The notes: generated from the sequence alone by a model not told the origin. Shown: positions 46,564-60,144, numbered from the stretch's first letter. The stretch: 64,000 bases of DNA from Turbatrix aceti (GCA_963969345.1 OZ017770.1:5589246-5653245); one strand, 5' to 3'. Numbers and translations are program-made.

Positions 46564-48806
46564 GATTATGACGGAGCCTTTCGGTAGGACCACACAACGA
46601 CGAACTGAAAAAATAAAGTAGCAGCTGCTTGGAACAACGGGGAACACAATGAGCACAACTCTGTTCCCCGTTGCTTCGCGCATTCAGACCTTGGACGAAC
46701 AAACACAAATTTAGTCCTATGAGTATTCTTTTAACCGTCAAACGCCCTCTAGTAACGAGTTGGTGAACCACATTCACCTGTCCGTTAACAAAGGTGTTCG
46801 CGTGCATGTATCAGAAAGCAGAAACGGGCGCAATAGGCTTATGGACTGCAGCAAAAGGGAGATTGGACTAGGGCGTTTGTGATCTGGAGCGCATAGCATT
46901 TAAGCGGGCAAAAAACTTGAATGGAACGAGAGAGGGACTAGCGCGTGCCATAGATGGAGAAGCAATAGCAGCGGATCAAGAAATTATCGCATCAAGAATA
47001 AAAAAAAAATATTTTCCAGTCGAGCGGATCAAGAAAAAAAAAATATTTTCCAGTCGAGAAAAAAATGGCGTAATTTTTTCACCGTCATTGCCAGCAGGAA
47101 CTCTTCACAATGTCAGCATGCTGTTGTTTCAGAAGTTCCGACACTGAACCAAGTATTCAGTGTCAGAGCTGAACATGAGCATACACGTCCAATCTTGGAA
47201 CTCTGGCACAAAAAAAGGAGAATTTGAAATGTGCAAATCAGAATCAAAGGTTTACAAGGGAATCCGAGGTACACATCGTCGAAAAACAAATATCACCGAA
47301 AAAAACGAAGGTTATGACAAATGTTGTCCTGAATGCCCGAAAACTCGGGAAAACCAACAAAGAAACGCAAAATTTTGGGTAGGGTGAACGAGTAGGTCAG
47401 ATCGGGTACCCACCAACACTGGCAATCAGACTTTCGCAATGGCTAGATGCATAGGACTGACAATACATGAAACAAAAGCAAGGAAAGGATAAATGCACCA
47501 GAGAGCGAGCGGAGCAGAGCAAACCGGAAGAAAAGGGAGTCAAATGAAAAAGCGTAATGAGCGCTCAAAAACTTTCGGAACGAATTTCCAGTCGAGATAT
47601 TTTACTGTTAGTTGCAACGAGAGCCCGTATGAGCGCAAAGTCAACGTTGCTGTTTTTTTTTGTTTTGGATTTACGTTCTTGTTATTTTATTTAGAGAACT
47701 ATTGCGGTTACCGTGTGATAGTGGTGATTAACGTCCCTCCAAAAGGTTTTTAGTGTCGGAACTGAAAATGAGCATAAATACAGATTTCGGAGACTTGGCA
47801 TAAAAAAAGAGACAGAATCGAAGGTATACAACTGAATGCGAGATACAAATCGTCGAAAAACAAATATCACTAATGAAAATAAAGGTCATCAACCTGAATG
47901 CCCAAAAAATGGGGGAAACCGACAGAAAAACGCGAATTTCGGGTAGGGTGAACGAGTATGAGTACTCTCCAACACTGGCAATCAGACTTTCGTAATGCCC
48001 GATGTACTGGCACAAAGCAACAGCAATAAAAGGAAAAAAATCACGAAAGTGAGCGGAGCAGGCATTTTGTTCATGCAAAGCACGGAGCGGAGCAAACCGG
48101 AAGAAAAGGAAGTCAAATGAAAAACGCAATGAGCGCTCAAAAACTTTTGGAACGAATTTCCAGTCGAGACTCTTTATACCGTCAGTTGCACCGGGTATCT
48201 ATGAATTTCGGGTATCTTCGAAGCATTATTGCGTTTTTACTCCGTTGCGTTTACATTTTGCAAAACAGCAGTATCGGCGATCACACCGCGGTCGCGAGAC
48301 GTGCGAACTTACCTTTTAGGCTTTACTGTCTCTTCATCGCCAATGCGGAGAGCATTTGGACTCGTTCTGACGCCCGAAAAACAACAAGTAGCATCCGCGG
48401 CTGTCGCTTGAGACGCGGCCAAGTGCGAGCATACCTTACAGTGCTAATGCGACACATCATGCAACGATGTGTCTTGCTTTATCATGCAAACTATACTTTG
48501 CTACCCGAATATCGCCCGGCATTTCTCACAGTGGTTTTATAATTCTTTCAAATATATTTTTTTCGCGCATCTTTACTTTGGCACGTGTTCAGGGCTTCTG
48601 CTTAGGCTAAATTCAACATAAATTCTGTTTTTTGCTTGAATCCAAACCTTGGAATGTCTTCGTAACCAAAACAGTACAATCGTACGATTTCCTCTCTGAG
48701 CAGCAATCATTTACTCAAAATTCCAAAACTAGTAACAAAATAATAACACAATAATCCAAAACCGCCAAATTCATCAGAGATCGTGTTGTCATCCAGTGCA
48801 GCCTCG

Positions 48807-50236
48807 CTAATGGGATTCCTCGCCGCGATTCTTCATGGCAACTGAAACCAGCAGTAAAAATTATATTTAACGCGGACAACGTCAAAAAACAAACCGTAGT
48901 CGCGTAGAGCCGAGAGCACGGACACGACGGGCCACTGAAGAACTTTGTGGGCATTGCTGACGCCACCGGGACATTTGGCTTCAAAGCCAAGAGCGTTGAC
49001 GTGGTAGATGAAGGCACCTTGATCCTCGAGACCCGGCAAAGCGATGGAAAAGTCACCACCAGAGCTTGAAAAGGAAAACAAAGAGTCGCACAAGTTTCAA
49101 ACAGACTTACAGGTCTTTCATTTCAAGCAGGAAATCTAGAAGCTGACACTCTCTCTCCCGGCAAATCGGGCACAGGTGCATGGTGAGTGCCGTATCGAGG
49201 TGCAGGAAACGATTATCCGGTTTCGGGATCAGATCGCGAATGATCTCGCTCTCGTCTGAAATCGTGAGAACATGAACGAAAAACGCGTTGCTCAACTTGC
49301 CTGGCTGCGTGTTTGGAAAATCGTCCTCATCAGAGGACAAATAGATGGGGTTTTCCGCGGCGCCCGTCACACCAAGCAGGATTTCACGGTCCGGAGACGG
49401 CGACCCCGACTGATTTCTGAAAAGGCATGTTACGTCGAGAAAGGCAAAAAATGGTACTCACCGAGCGCGGAGGAACTCGTTAGTCTCTTCCTGGAAGTTC
49501 GGGGCGTCTGCGAGAACAACCGCAAAAGCCGCCCGAATGGCTTTTGCGTTGGTCGGTAAGAGCGGCCAGAGCATATGGAGAGCAGCATCCTCGTAAGCCT
49601 CCCTTTCGGTGCGACCCACTCCGGGAATGGTGAGCGAGAAAGGAGCCAGCTTCATTTTAAGGTAACAATTGAAGCCCGCCTGAAAAGTCAATCGCGTATT
49701 TTCTCTCTTTGATAAAAAAATAACTCACAAAACTTCCACGTTCCACCGTGACGTACTCATGGGATACGACAACGTTCTGCATTTCGACAAATTTGTTGAA
49801 TACATCAACGTAAACAGACGGCATGATTCTGAAAAGACATGTTACGTCGAGAAAGGCAGAAAATGGTACTCACAGAGCGCGGAGGAACTCGTTAGTCTCT
49901 TCCTGGGAGTTCGGAGCGTCTGCGAGAACAACCGCAAAAGCCGCCCGAATGGCCTTTTCGTTGGTTGGTAAGAGCTGCCAGAGCATATGGAGAGCAGCAT
50001 CCTCGTAAGCCTCCCCTGCGGAGCGACCCACTCCGGAAACGGTGAGCGAGGAAGAAGCCAGCGTCATTTTAAAGTAACAATTAAAGCCCGCCTGAAAAGT
50101 CAATCGCGTATTTTCTCTCTTTGATAAAAAAATAACTCACAAAACTTCCATGTTCCACCGTGACGAACTCATGGGATACGACAACGTTGTGCATTTCGAC
50201 AATTTGGTTGAATACTTCAACGTAAACAGACGGCAT
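48807..50236 (-). CDS. Duplicated-dsRBD protein with CPIC motif, array copy 2
   Basis: Same gene as at 45134-46563, shifted by exactly 3673 bp, with the same seven exons. I saw no coding difference from copy 1; the change noticed in this unit (GCAACG instead of GCAAGG near 48465) is outside the gene. Confidence 0.8.
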
Positions 50237-52479
50237 GATTATGACGGAGCCTTTCGGTAGGACCACACAACGACGAACTGAAAAAATAAAGTAGCAGCTG
50301 CTTGGAACAACGGGGAACACAATGAGCACAACTCTGTTCCCCGTTGCTTCGCGCATTCAGACCTTGGACGAACAAACACAAATTTAGTCCTATGAGTATT
50401 CTTTTAACCGTCAAACGCCCTCTAGTAACGAGTTGGTGAACCACATTCACCTGTCCGTTAACAAAGGTGTTCGCGTGCATGTATCAGAAAGCAGAAACGG
50501 GCGCAATAGGCTTATGGACTGCAGCAAAAGGGAGATTGGACTAGGGCGTTTGTGATCTGGAGCGCATAGCATTTAAGCGGGCAAAAAACTTGAATGGAAC
50601 GAGAGAGGGACTAGCGCGTGCCATAGATGGAGAAGCAATAGCAGCGGATCAAGAAATTATCGCATCAAGAATAAAAAAAAAATATTTTCCAGTCGAGCGG
50701 ATCAAGAAAAAAAAAATATTTTCCAGTCGAGAAAAAAATGGCGTAATTTTTTCACCGTCATTGCCAGCAGGAACTCTTCACAATGTCAGCATGCTGTTGT
50801 TTCAGAAGTTCCGACACTGAACCAAGTATTCAGTGTCAGAGCTGAACATGAGCATACACGTCCAATCTTGGAACTCTGGCACAAAAAAAGGAGAATTTGA
50901 AATGTGCAAATCAGAATCAAAGGTTTACAAGGGAATCCGAGGTACACATCGTCGAAAAACAAATATCACCGAAAAAAACGAAGGTTATGACAAATGTTGT
51001 CCTGAATGCCCGAAAACTCGGGAAAACCAACAAAGAAACGCAAAATTTTGGGTAGGGTGAACGAGTAGGTCAGATCGGGTACCCACCAACACTGGCAATC
51101 AGACTTTCGCAATGGCTAGATGCATAGGACTGACAATACATGAAACAAAAGCAAGGAAAGGATAAATGCACCAGAGAGCGAGCGGAGCAGAGCAAACCGG
51201 AAGAAAAGGGAGTCAAATGAAAAAGCGTAATGAGCGCTCAAAAACTTTCGGAACGAATTTCCAGTCGAGATATTTTACTGTTAGTTGCAACGAGAGCCCG
51301 TATGAGCGCAAAGTCAACGTTGCTGTTTTTTTTTGTTTTGGATTTACGTTCTTGTTATTTTATTTAGAGAACTATTGCGGTTACCGTGTGATAGTGGTGA
51401 TTAACGTCCCTCCAAAAGGTTTTTAGTGTCGGAACTGAAAATGAGCATAAATACAGATTTCGGAGACTTGGCATAAAAAAAGAGACAGAATCGAAGGTAT
51501 ACAACTGAATGCGAGATACAAATCGTCGAAAAACAAATATCACTAATGAAAATAAAGGTCATCAACCTGAATGCCCAAAAAATGGGGGAAACCGACAGAA
51601 AAACGCGAATTTCGGGTAGGGTGAACGAGTATGAGTACTCTCCAACACTGGCAATCAGACTTTCGTAATGCCCGATGTACTGGCACAAAGCAACAGCAAT
51701 AAAAGGAAAAAAATCACGAAAGTGAGCGGAGCAGGCATTTTGTTCATGCAAAGCACGGAGCGGAGCAAACCGGAAGAAAAGGAAGTCAAATGAAAAACGC
51801 AATGAGCGCTCAAAAACTTTTGGAACGAATTTCCAGTCGAGACTCTTTATACCGTCAGTTGCACCGGGTATCTATGAATTTCGGGTATCTTCGAAGCATT
51901 ATTGCGTTTTTACTCCGTTGCGTTTACATTTTGCAAAACAGCAGTATCGGCGATCACACCGCGGTCGCGAGACGTGCGAACTTACCTTTTAGGCTTTACT
52001 GTCTCTTCATCGCCAATGCGGAGAGCATTTGGACTCGTTCTGACGCCCGAAAAACAACAAGTAGCATCCGCGGCTGTCGCTTGAGACGCGGCCAAGTGCG
52101 AGCATACCTTACAGTGCTAATGCGACACATCATGCAAGGATGTGTCTTGCTTTATCATGCAAACTATACTTTGCTACCCGAATATCGCCCGGCATTTCTC
52201 ACAGTGGTTTTATAATTCTTTCAAATATATTTTTTTCGCGCATCTTTACTTTGGCACGTGTTCAGGGCTTCTGCTTAGGCTAAATTCAACATAAATTCTG
52301 TTTTTTGCTTGAATCCAAACCTTGGAATGTCTTCGTAACCAAAACAGTACAATCGTACGATTTCCTCTCTGAGCAGCAATCATTTACTCAAAATTCCAAA
52401 ACTAGTAACAAAATAATAACACAATAATCCAAAACCGCCAAATTCATCAGAGATCGTGTTGTCATCCAGTGCAGCCTCG

Positions 52480-53909
52480 CTAATGGGATTCCTCGCCGCG
52501 ATTCTTCATGGCAACTGAAACCAGCAGTAAAAATTATATTTAACGCGGACAACGTCAAAAAACAAACCGTAGTCGCGTAGAGCCGAGAGCACGGACACGA
52601 CGGGCCACTGAAGAACTTTGTGGGCATTGCTGACGCCACCGGGACATTTGGCTTCAAAGCCAAGAGCGTTGACGTGGTAGATGAAGGCACCTTGATCCTC
52701 GAGACCCGGCAAAGCGATGGAAAAGTCACCACCAGAGCTTGAAAAGGAAAACAAAGAGTCGCACAAGTTTCAAACAGACTTACAGGTCTTTCATTTCAAG
52801 CAGGAAATCTAGAAGCTGACACTCTCTCTCCCGGCAAATCGGGCACAGGTGCATGGTGAGTGCCGTATCGAGGTGCAGGAAACGATTATCCGGTTTCGGG
52901 ATCAGATCGCGAATGATCTCGCTCTCGTCTGAAATCGTGAGAACATGAACGAAAAACGCGTTGCTCAACTTGCCTGGCTGCGTGTTTGGAAAATCGTCCT
53001 CATCAGAGGACAAATAGATGGGGTTTTCCGCGGCGCCCGTCACACCAAGCAGGATTTCACGGTCCGGAGACGGCGACCCCGACTGATTTCTGAAAAGGCA
53101 TGTTACGTCGAGAAAGGCAAAAAATGGTACTCACCGAGCGCGGAGGAACTCGTTAGTCTCTTCCTGGAAGTTCGGGGCGTCTGCGAGAACAACCGCAAAA
53201 GCCGCCCGAATGGCTTTTGCGTTGGTCGGTAAGAGCGGCCAGAGCATATGGAGAGCAGCATCCTCGTAAGCCTCCCTTTCGGTGCGACCCACTCCGGGAA
53301 TGGTGAGCGAGAAAGGAGCCAGCTTCATTTTAAGGTAACAATTGAAGCCCGCCTGAAAAGTCAATCGCGTATTTTCTCTCTTTGATAAAAAAATAACTCA
53401 CAAAACTTCCACGTTCCACCGTGACGTACTCATGGGATACGACAACGTTCTGCATTTCGACAAATTTGTTGAATACATCAACGTAAACAGACGGCATGAT
53501 TCTGAAAAGACATGTTACGTCGAGAAAGGCAGAAAATGGTACTCACAGAGCGCGGAGGAACTCGTTAGTCTCTTCCTGGGAGTTCGGAGCGTCTGCGAGA
53601 ACAACCGCAAAAGCCGCCCGAATGGCCTTTTCGTTGGTTGGTAAGAGCTGCCAGAGCATATGGAGAGCAGCATCCTCGTAAGCCTCCCCTGCGGAGCGAC
53701 CCACTCCGGAAACGGTGAGCGAGGAAGAAGCCAGCGTCATTTTAAAGTAACAATTAAAGCCCGCCTGAAAAGTCAATCGCGTATTTTCTCTCTTTGATAA
53801 AAAAATAACTCACAAAACTTCCATGTTCCACCGTGACGAACTCATGGGATACGACAACGTTGTGCATTTCGACAATTTGGTTGAATACTTCAACGTAAAC
53901 AGACGGCAT
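52480..53909 (-). CDS. Duplicated-dsRBD protein with CPIC motif, array copy 3
   Basis: Same gene as copy 1, shifted by 7346 bp, with the same splice sites and stop. No coding difference seen. It is intact, so this is not a decayed copy. Confidence 0.8.
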
Positions 53910-56152
53910 GATTATGACGGAGCCTTTCGGTAGGACCACACAACGACGAACTGAAAAAATAAAGTAGCAGCTGCTTGGAACAACGGGGAACACAATGAGC
54001 ACAACTCTGTTCCCCGTTGCTTCGCGCATTCAGACCTTGGACGAACAAACACAAATTTAGTCCTATGAGTATTCTTTTAACCGTCAAACGCCCTCTAGTA
54101 ACGAGTTGGTGAACCACATTCACCTGTCCGTTAACAAAGGTGTTCGCGTGCATGTATCAGAAAGCAGAAACGGGCGCAATAGGCTTATGGACTGCAGCAA
54201 AAGGGAGATTGGACTAGGGCGTTTGTGATCTGGAGCGCATAGCATTTAAGCGGGCAAAAAACTTGAATGGAACGAGAGAGGGACTAGCGCGTGCCATAGA
54301 TGGAGAAGCAATAGCAGCGGATCAAGAAATTATCGCATCAAGAATAAAAAAAAAATATTTTCCAGTCGAGCGGATCAAGAAAAAAAAAATATTTTCCAGT
54401 CGAGAAAAAAATGGCGTAATTTTTTCACCGTCATTGCCAGCAGGAACTCTTCACAATGTCAGCATGCTGTTGTTTCAGAAGTTCCGACACTGAACCAAGT
54501 ATTCAGTGTCAGAGCTGAACATGAGCATACACGTCCAATCTTGGAACTCTGGCACAAAAAAAGGAGAATTTGAAATGTGCAAATCAGAATCAAAGGTTTA
54601 CAAGGGAATCCGAGGTACACATCGTCGAAAAACAAATATCACCGAAAAAAACGAAGGTTATGACAAATGTTGTCCTGAATGCCCGAAAACTCGGGAAAAC
54701 CAACAAAGAAACGCAAAATTTTGGGTAGGGTGAACGAGTAGGTCAGATCGGGTACCCACCAACACTGGCAATCAGACTTTCGCAATGGCTAGATGCATAG
54801 GACTGACAATACATGAAACAAAAGCAAGGAAAGGATAAATGCACCAGAGAGCGAGCGGAGCAGAGCAAACCGGAAGAAAAGGGAGTCAAATGAAAAAGCG
54901 TAATGAGCGCTCAAAAACTTTCGGAACGAATTTCCAGTCGAGATATTTTACTGTTAGTTGCAACGAGAGCCCGTATGAGCGCAAAGTCAACGTTGCTGTT
55001 TTTTTTTGTTTTGGATTTACGTTCTTGTTATTTTATTTAGAGAACTATTGCGGTTACCGTGTGATAGTGGTGACTAACGTCCCTCCAAAAGGTTTTTAGT
55101 GTCGGAACTGAAAATGAGCATAAATACAGATTTCGGAGACTTGGCATAAAAAAAGAGACAGAATCGAAGGTATACAACTGAATGCGAGATACAAATCGTC
55201 GAAAAACAAATATCACTAATGAAAATAAAGGTCATCAACCTGAATGCCCAAAAAATGGGGGAAACCGACAGAAAAACGCGAATTTCGGGTAGGGTGAACG
55301 AGTATGAGTACTCTCCAACACTGGCAATCAGACTTTCGTAATGCCCGATGTACTGGCACAAAGCAACAGCAATAAAAGGAAAAAAATCACGAAAGTGAGC
55401 GGAGCAGGCATTTTGTTCATGCAAAGCACGGAGCGGAGCAAACCGGAAGAAAAGGAAGTCAAATGAAAAACGCAATGAGCGCTCAAAAACTTTTGGAACG
55501 AATTTCCAGTCGAGACTCTTTATACCGTCAGTTGCACCGGGTATCTATGAATTTCGGGTATCTTCGAAGCATTATTGCGTTTTTACTCCGTTGCGTTTAC
55601 ATTTTGCAAAACAGCAGTATCGGCGATCACACCGCGGTCGCGAGACGTGCGAACTTACCTTTTAGGCTTTACTGTCTCTTCATCGCCAATGCGGAGAGCA
55701 TTTGGACTCGTTCTGACGGCCGAAAAACAACAAGTAGCATCCGCGGCTGTCGCTTGAGACGCGGCCAAGTGCGAGCATACCTTACAGTGCTAATGCGACA
55801 CATCATGCAAGGATGTGTCTTGCTTTATCATGCAAACTATACTTTGCTACCCGAATATCGCCCGGCATTTCTCACAGTGGTTTTATAATTCTTTCAAATA
55901 TATTTTTTTCGCGCATCTTTACTTTGGCACGTGTTCAGGGCTTCTGCTTAGGCTAAATTCAACATAAATTCTGTTTTTTGCTTGAATCCAAACCTTGGAA
56001 TGTCTTCGTAACCAAAACAGTACAATCGTACGATTTCCTCTCTGAGCAGCAATCATTTACTCAAAATTCCAAAACTAGTAACAAAATAATAACACAATAA
56101 TCCAAAACCGCCAAATTCATCAGAGATCGTGTTGTCATCCAGTGCAGCCTCG

Positions 56153-57582
56153 CTAATGGGATTCCTCGCCGCGATTCTTCATGGCAACTGAAACCAGCAG
56201 TAAAAATTATATTTAACGCGGACAACGTCAAAAAACAAACCGTAGTCGCGTAGAGCCGAGAGCACGGACACGACGGGCCACTGAAGAACTTTGTGGGCAT
56301 TGCTGACGCCACCGGGACATTTGGCTTCAAAGCCAAGAGCGTTGACGTGGTAGATGAAGGCACCTTGATCCTCGAGACCCGGCAAAGCGATGGAAAAGTC
56401 ACCACCAGAGCTTGAAAAGGAAAACAAAGAGTCGCACAAGTTTCAAACAGACTTACAGGTCTTTCATTTCAAGCAGGAAATCTAGAAGCTGACACTCTCT
56501 CTCCCGGCAAATCGGGCACAGGTGCATGGTGAGTGCCGTATCGAGGTGCAGGAAACGATTATCCGGTTTCGGGATCAGATCGCGAATGATCTCGCTCTCG
56601 TCTGAAATCGTGAGAACATGAACGAAAAACGCGTTGCTCAACTTGCCTGGCTGCGTGTTTGGAAAATCGTCCTCATCAGAGGACAAATAGATGGGGTTTT
56701 CCGCGGCGCCCGTCACACCAAGCAGGATTTCACGGTCCGGAGACGGCGACCCCGACTGATTTCTGAAAAGGCATGTTACGTCGAGAAAGGCAAAAAATGG
56801 TACTCACCGAGCGCGGAGGAACTCGTTAGTCTCTTCCTGGAAGTTCGGGGCGTCTGCGAGAACAACCGCAAAAGCCGCCCGAATGGCTTTTGCGTTGGTC
56901 GGTAAGAGCGGCCAGAGCATATGGAGAGCAGCATCCTCGTAAGCCTCCCTTTCGGTGCGACCCACTCCGGGAATGGTGAGCGAGAAAGGAGCCAGCTTCA
57001 TTTTAAGGTAACAATTGAAGCCCGCCTGAAAAGTCAATCGCGTATTTTCTCTCTTTGATAAAAAAATAACTCACAAAACTTCCACGTTCCACCGTGACGT
57101 ACTCATGGGATACGACAACGTTCTGCATTTCGACAAATTTGTTGAATACATCAACGTAAACAGACGGCATGATTCTGAAAAGACATGTTACGTCGAGAAA
57201 GGCAGAAAATGGTACTCACAGAGCGCGGAGGAACTCGTTAGTCTCTTCCTGGGAGTTCGGAGCGTCTGCGAGAACAACCGCAAAAGCCGCCCGAATGGCC
57301 TTTTCGTTGGTTGGTAAGAGCTGCCAGAGCATATGGAGAGCAGCATCCTCGTAAGCCTCCCCTGCGGAGCGACCCACTCCGGAAACGGTGAGCGAGGAAG
57401 AAGCCAGCGTCATTTTAAAGTAACAATTAAAGCCCGCCTGAAAAGTCAATCGCGTATTTTCTCTCTTTGATAAAAAAATAACTCACAAAACTTCCATGTT
57501 CCACCGTGACGAACTCATGGGATACGACAACGTTGTGCATTTCGACAATTTGGTTGAATACTTCAACGTAAACAGACGGCAT
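56153..57582 (-). CDS. Duplicated-dsRBD protein with CPIC motif, array copy 4
   Basis: Same gene as copy 1, shifted by 11019 bp, intact. Upstream DNA is shared with the others to about 58010, after which the sequence is unique, so only this copy has a different distal 5' environment and may be regulated differently. Two base changes in the unit (near 55073 and 55718) are in the non-coding half. Confidence 0.8.
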
Positions 57583-58010
57583 GATTATGACGGAGCCTTT
57601 CGGTAGGACCACACAACGACGAACTGAAAAAATAAAGTAGCAGCTGCTTGGAACAACGGGGAACACAATGAGCACAACTCTGTTCCCCGTTGCTTCGCGC
57701 ATTCAGACCTTGGACGAACAAACACAAATTTAGTCCTATGAGTATTCTTTTAACCGTCAAACGCCCTCTAGTAACGAGTTGGTGAACCACATTCACCTGT
57801 CCGTTAACAAAGGTGTTCGCGTGCATGTATCAGAAAGCAGAAACGGGCGCAATAGGCTTATGGACTGCAGCAAAAGGGAGATTGGACTAGGGCGTTTGTG
57901 ATCTGGAGCGCATAGCATTTAAGCGGGCAAAAAACTTGAATGGAACGAGAGAGGGACTAGCGCGTGCCATAGATGGAGAAGCAATAGCAGCGGATCAAGA
58001 AATTATCGCA

Positions 58011-58505
58011 GCGATCAGCATTCGGGCGATTGTGAAAAATGCATGGCGAGCAGCGTTTTCTTGCTTCCGATCCAAAAACGCAACACGACTGACAACATCG
58101 GAGTAACAGTTTTTTGTCGCAATTTGTTACTTCTGGTACGACAAGCTATATCAGAGTAACACTTTTTTTTCAATATTATGTTACTTTTGGTGTTGCGGTC
58201 CAAAGTGGAATGACATGTTTTTTTTTGTTTTCTTGCAAGCCATATTAGAGTAAGAACTTCGACGATGATTTCGATAATTGCGTTATTCTTATAATTGCGT
58301 GTTTTTTTGTAAATTGTATCATGAAAACTTTCCACCAGTTTTGTTGATTTCATATAATTCTTCGGATTCCCTTCCAAGACCTGGGTTGTAATCATTTTTG
58401 TCCGCGCGAGTCAACGGGGAACAATATGTTGCATAATAGTGTCCTTTGTATTGCTTTGTACTACTGATAACTAATTTTAGCTGGTCGTTCACGGGTTCAC
58501 GCGTC
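58011..58505. other. Divergent intergenic region between dsRBD paralogs
   Basis: This is unique sequence between the last array copy (-) and the inverted paralog (+). It is AT-rich with T runs and near-repeated GAGTAACA/TGTTACTTTTGGT motifs around 58100-58190. It probably holds the promoter of the plus-strand gene. I see no coding exon. Confidence 0.4.
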
Positions 58506-60144
58506 ATGTCGGATATTTCTGGTATTTTTAACAAGATCGTACAGGTAAACTGCGTGACTGTTGTTCCTGCTTTTACTGTCACCGCCCTTGTAAGTTGTAG
58601 TGTTGAAAGAAAACAGGATATGTGGTTTTGGCTTTTCAGGTCGTGAAATGCGATTTATCGCTGGAATTGAAGGGGGTTGCTTACCGCACTTCGGGATCCG
58701 GTCGCAGCAAGAAGGACGCCAAGTACAGTGCCACGGCCTATATGTTGGCTGAGTTCAGGAAGACTAACATGTTCGTCATAGAACAGGCATTTGACTTGAA
58801 AAATGGCGAGATCGCTCAACAACAGCTTGCCGACTTCATTGTTCACTTGTAAGAATCATATTTTTTTGTTATTAGTATGTATGGTTTTTCAGGGACTCTA
58901 TCCTCGCTCTGATGCCGCCGCGTGAGAGCACGGTGAAGGTTATTGGTAAGAATCCGAATGACGATGTTTCGAAGGAAGTCCCGACTGCTATCTCGAAGGA
59001 AGTCCCGACTGCTGCTCCGAAGGAAGTCTCGACCGTTGCCTCGATGGATGTCTCGATCGCTGCCCCAATGGAGGTCTTGAAAGCTGTCCCGACGGAGATT
59101 TCGACTACTGCCCCGATGGAGATCTCGACTGTTGCTCCGAAGGATGTCTCGACTGCTGCCCCGATGGAAGTCTCGATCGCTGCCCCGATGAAGGTCTCGA
59201 CTGCTGCCCCGATGAAGATCTCGACTGCTGCCCCGATGGAGATCTCGACTGTTGCATCGATCTCGGCGGATGTTCCCATGGATGTCTCGGCGGATATCTT
59301 GATCAGTGCCTCGACTGACATTTCCAACGCTTCGTCTGGCTTGAACAATTCTGGAAGCCTGCAACCATGCACCACGGATTCGGCGATGCCTCTGGAGAAG
59401 TGTCCGATCTGTGACGACAGAGACTGCAGCCTTTTTTATGGCCTGGTCGAGATCAAAAAACTGTAAGTCTTGGTGCTTTATGTTTTTATGTTTTTTCTAT
59501 TTTTTTCAGCACTGAGGGCAACTACTCCTACGTTCTGCCGCTTGCCAAACAGCAAGGAGATTTCCGCTACGAGCTCAAAGCCGGTGAGATGGAAATCAAA
59601 CGCCTCGGAGACGTGAGCGGTACTCACAATGCGCTCCAATGGGCTGTCGAGGCTCTTCTTCCGGGTCTGCGTGTCGAAGGTATGTTTTTTTTAGCTTCCC
59701 TGTCTTAAAATACGTTTTTTCTTTCTGGTTTCAGCGTTCAAAAAGAAGATTGCTGATCATCGTCTACCGGCAGTGGCTGGTCTTCAGGAATTCACAATTC
59801 TGTGCCAAAAGGCGCTCAAATCGGATAAGGCTGCTGATTTCCTGAAGGACGCCGAGACGCTGAAATTGCTCCGTGCTGTGGTTGGCAATACTGCGAGTTT
59901 TGCATTCAAGGAATTCGCCGTCGTTGAAGGGCGTAAGCCCTTTTGTGCTCTCTTCTTCTTCGACGTGGAAGAAACCCCGAAGGATATGGCGCTGTCACCT
60001 CATTGCAAACACACCTTCTGCGGCGAAGGTGTCACTCTTGAGCACGCCAAGCACGCGGCGGCGAAGGCTGCATTTGAACTCATGGGTGCCTTTGTGACGA
60101 CGAAGAACCGCGGTCGCAACCGTAGCCGTGGTGGTTTCAAGTAA
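58506..60144 (+). CDS. dsRBD/CPIC protein with repeat linker, diverged paralog of the array gene
   Basis: Exons 58506-58589, 58640-58848, 58893-59462, 59510-59679 and 59735-60144, 480 residues. The amino-terminal dsRBD (residues 1-70) is split by an intron at the same place as in the array gene (IFNKIVQVNCVTVVPAF, then CDLSLELKGVAYRTSGSG, KKDAKYSATAYML). A linker follows with about 13 eight-residue repeats of the type APMEVSTA. Then comes EKCPICDDRDC, then a degenerate dsRBD-like exon of 170 nt, equal in length to the array gene's exon 6. The last exon adds a dsRBD that the array gene lacks (FKEFAVVEGRKPFCALFFF, CGEGVTLEHAKHAAAKAAFELM) and ends in a basic NRGRNRSRGG tail, likely RNA-contacting. 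Three dsRBD-like folds recall TRBP/Loquacious/RDE-4 partners of Dicer, but no orthology is claimed. Confidence 0.85.
58969..59262 (+). repeat. 24-bp coding minisatellite
   Basis: Degenerate 24-bp repeats (type GCTGCCCCGATGGAGATCTC) encode Ala-Ala-Pro-Met-Glu-Ile/Val-Ser-Thr. The number of repeats is likely to vary between individuals (inference). The regular period also keeps antisense frames open. Confidence 0.85.

Larger units (their letters stand above)
43370..58010. repeat. Four tandem copies of a 3673-bp unit
   Basis: Units begin at about 43370, 47043, 50716 and 54389 with an exact 3673-bp period; the last diverges after TTATCGCA near 58010. Copies are almost identical. I noticed only isolated base changes, for example near 48465 in copy 2 and near 55073 and 55718 in copy 4. 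At each internal junction ATATTTTCCAGTCGAG is doubled. Each unit carries one minus-strand dsRBD gene plus about 1.75 kb of non-coding repeat-rich DNA. The near-identity implies recent amplification or homogenisation. Confidence 0.95.

Noticed and set aside
58843..59375. Two minus-strand open frames with repeats (173 and 167 codons)
   Set aside because: They are shadows of the 24-bp minisatellite, whose period divisible by three keeps all frames open; the plus frame joins to conserved exons.
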